Shown here: in pieces, positions 63,572 to 64,000 of the stretch
How the letters are laid out: the number at the start of each line of letters is the position of its first letter
How positions within the stretch are numbered: the first letter of the stretch is position 1
Assembly (NCBI GenBank): GCA_004000515.1
Contig: CP034537.1
Coordinates: forward strand, 6,779,501 to 6,843,500
Origin: Pseudomonas poae
GTDB taxonomy: Bacteria; Pseudomonadota; Gammaproteobacteria; Pseudomonadales; Pseudomonadaceae
DNA: 64,000 bases
Direction of reading: 5' to 3'
Made by a program: the position numbers and the translations under genes
The notes under the pieces: generated by a model
Databases searched by the model: none
What the model saw: only the letters and a program-made list of their open reading frames with translations
Told to the model about the DNA's origin: nothing

Positions 63572-64000
63572 TTAAGCCTGGATCAGGCCATTGATCTTCA
63601 CGGTCGGGTTCACGTCAGCGTCGTAATCCACGCCGTCGATTTCAAAGCCGAACAAGCGCAGGAATTCAGCCTTATAGCCGGCAAAATCGCTGATCTCATT
63701 GACGTTGTCGTCGGTGACCTGGTTCCACAGCGCAGCCACGGCGTCCTGAACTTTAGGCTCAAGCTCAGCCAGGTCGGCACGCAGGCGGCCGTCGGCGTCG
63801 AGTTTCGGCTCGCTGCCGTACAAGCTGTCCTTGAACAGGCCGTAGACCTGCTCGATGCAGCCTTCGTGGGTGCCCTGCTCTTTCATCACTTTGAACAGCA
63901 GCGACAGGTACAGCGGCATGATCGGGATCGCCGAGCTCGCCTGGGTGACCACGGCCTTGAGCACCGACACACGGGCGTCGCCTTTCAGCGCAGCGAGGTT
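63572..64000 (-). CDS. fabV: FabV enoyl-ACP/trans-2-enoyl-CoA reductase, 3' part
   Basis: The C-terminal 143 residues of a FabV-type enoyl reductase; the frame stays open to the window edge. [40 protein letters not shown] and [20 protein letters not shown] are typical of FabV near its C-terminus. FabV performs the last reduction of fatty acid elongation and confers triclosan resistance in pseudomonads. The N-terminal NADH site lies outside the window. Confidence 0.93.
   Translation of the reverse strand, partial: NLAALKGDARVSVLKAVVTQASSAIPIMPLYLSLLFKVMKEQGTHEGCIEQVYGLFKDSLYGSEPKLDADGRLRADLAELEPKVQDAVAALWNQVTDDNVNEISDFAGYKAEFLRLFGFEIDGVDYDADVNPTVKINGLIQA

Overview
The window looks like a chromosomal segment of a fluorescent pseudomonad (Pseudomonas fluorescens group). 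The evidence is the gene block gyrA-serC-pheA-hisC-tyrA/aroA-cmk-rpsA-ihfB, a B-band-type O-antigen locus between ihfB and wbpM, the ubiG-mupP-yciK order, fabV, and many Pseudomonas-type REP doublets. Most of the window is GC-rich. The O-antigen locus (about 10.7-28.4 kb) and the first 1.7 kb are visibly AT-richer, as expected for exchanged polysaccharide genes.

Layout. 1-1.7 kb: 3' part of an O-antigen acyltransferase (AT3 plus SGNH). 1.9-3.6 kb: ethanolamine permease behind a sigma-54-type promoter, then a small DUF2897 protein. 3.6-4.9 kb: a broken IS481-type element inside a REP sequence. 4.9-7.5 kb: DUF1989 protein with a GntR regulator, a divergent TetR regulator, and a ComEA-like DNA-binding protein. 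7.6-28.4 kb: O-antigen locus on the minus strand. In transcription order it holds wbpA, wbpB, a hexapeptide acetyltransferase, wbpE, wzx, wzy, two glycosyltransferases, wbpG, hisH, hisF, fnlA, fnlB, fnlC, wbuB-like, a C4 reductase/epimerase, wbpL and wbpM. Together these should make a 2,3-diamino uronic acid, UDP-L-FucNAc and an amidinated sugar, and assemble a Wzx/Wzy-dependent repeat unit started by WbpL. 28.9-40.9 kb: LapA-domain protein, ihfB, a lipoprotein, then the mixed-function supraoperon from rpsA up to gyrA. 41.3-46.2 kb: methionine salvage and house-keeping genes (mtnA, MTA/SAH deaminase, ubiG, mupP, yciK). 46.3-54.4 kb: a LuxR-solo module, consisting of a peptide ABC transporter, two proline-iminopeptidase-like hydrolases and a PipR-like regulator, with two matching lux-box-like dyads. 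54.5-60.5 kb: purine traffic genes (NCS2 permease, LysR, Tsx-like porin, PunC exporter, PunR). 60.5-64 kb: class III aminotransferase, LysR, HAD phosphatase and the 3' part of fabV.

A caution dominates interpretation. More than 30 single-base frameshifts break otherwise well-conserved genes, including core ones (hisC, ubiG, wbpM), and nearly all that could be placed lie in homopolymer runs. Restoring one base per site gives full-length proteins of normal family size. These are most simply sequencing or assembly indels. Such genes are listed with their full extent and the break position, and are not called genuine pseudogenes except for the transposase.
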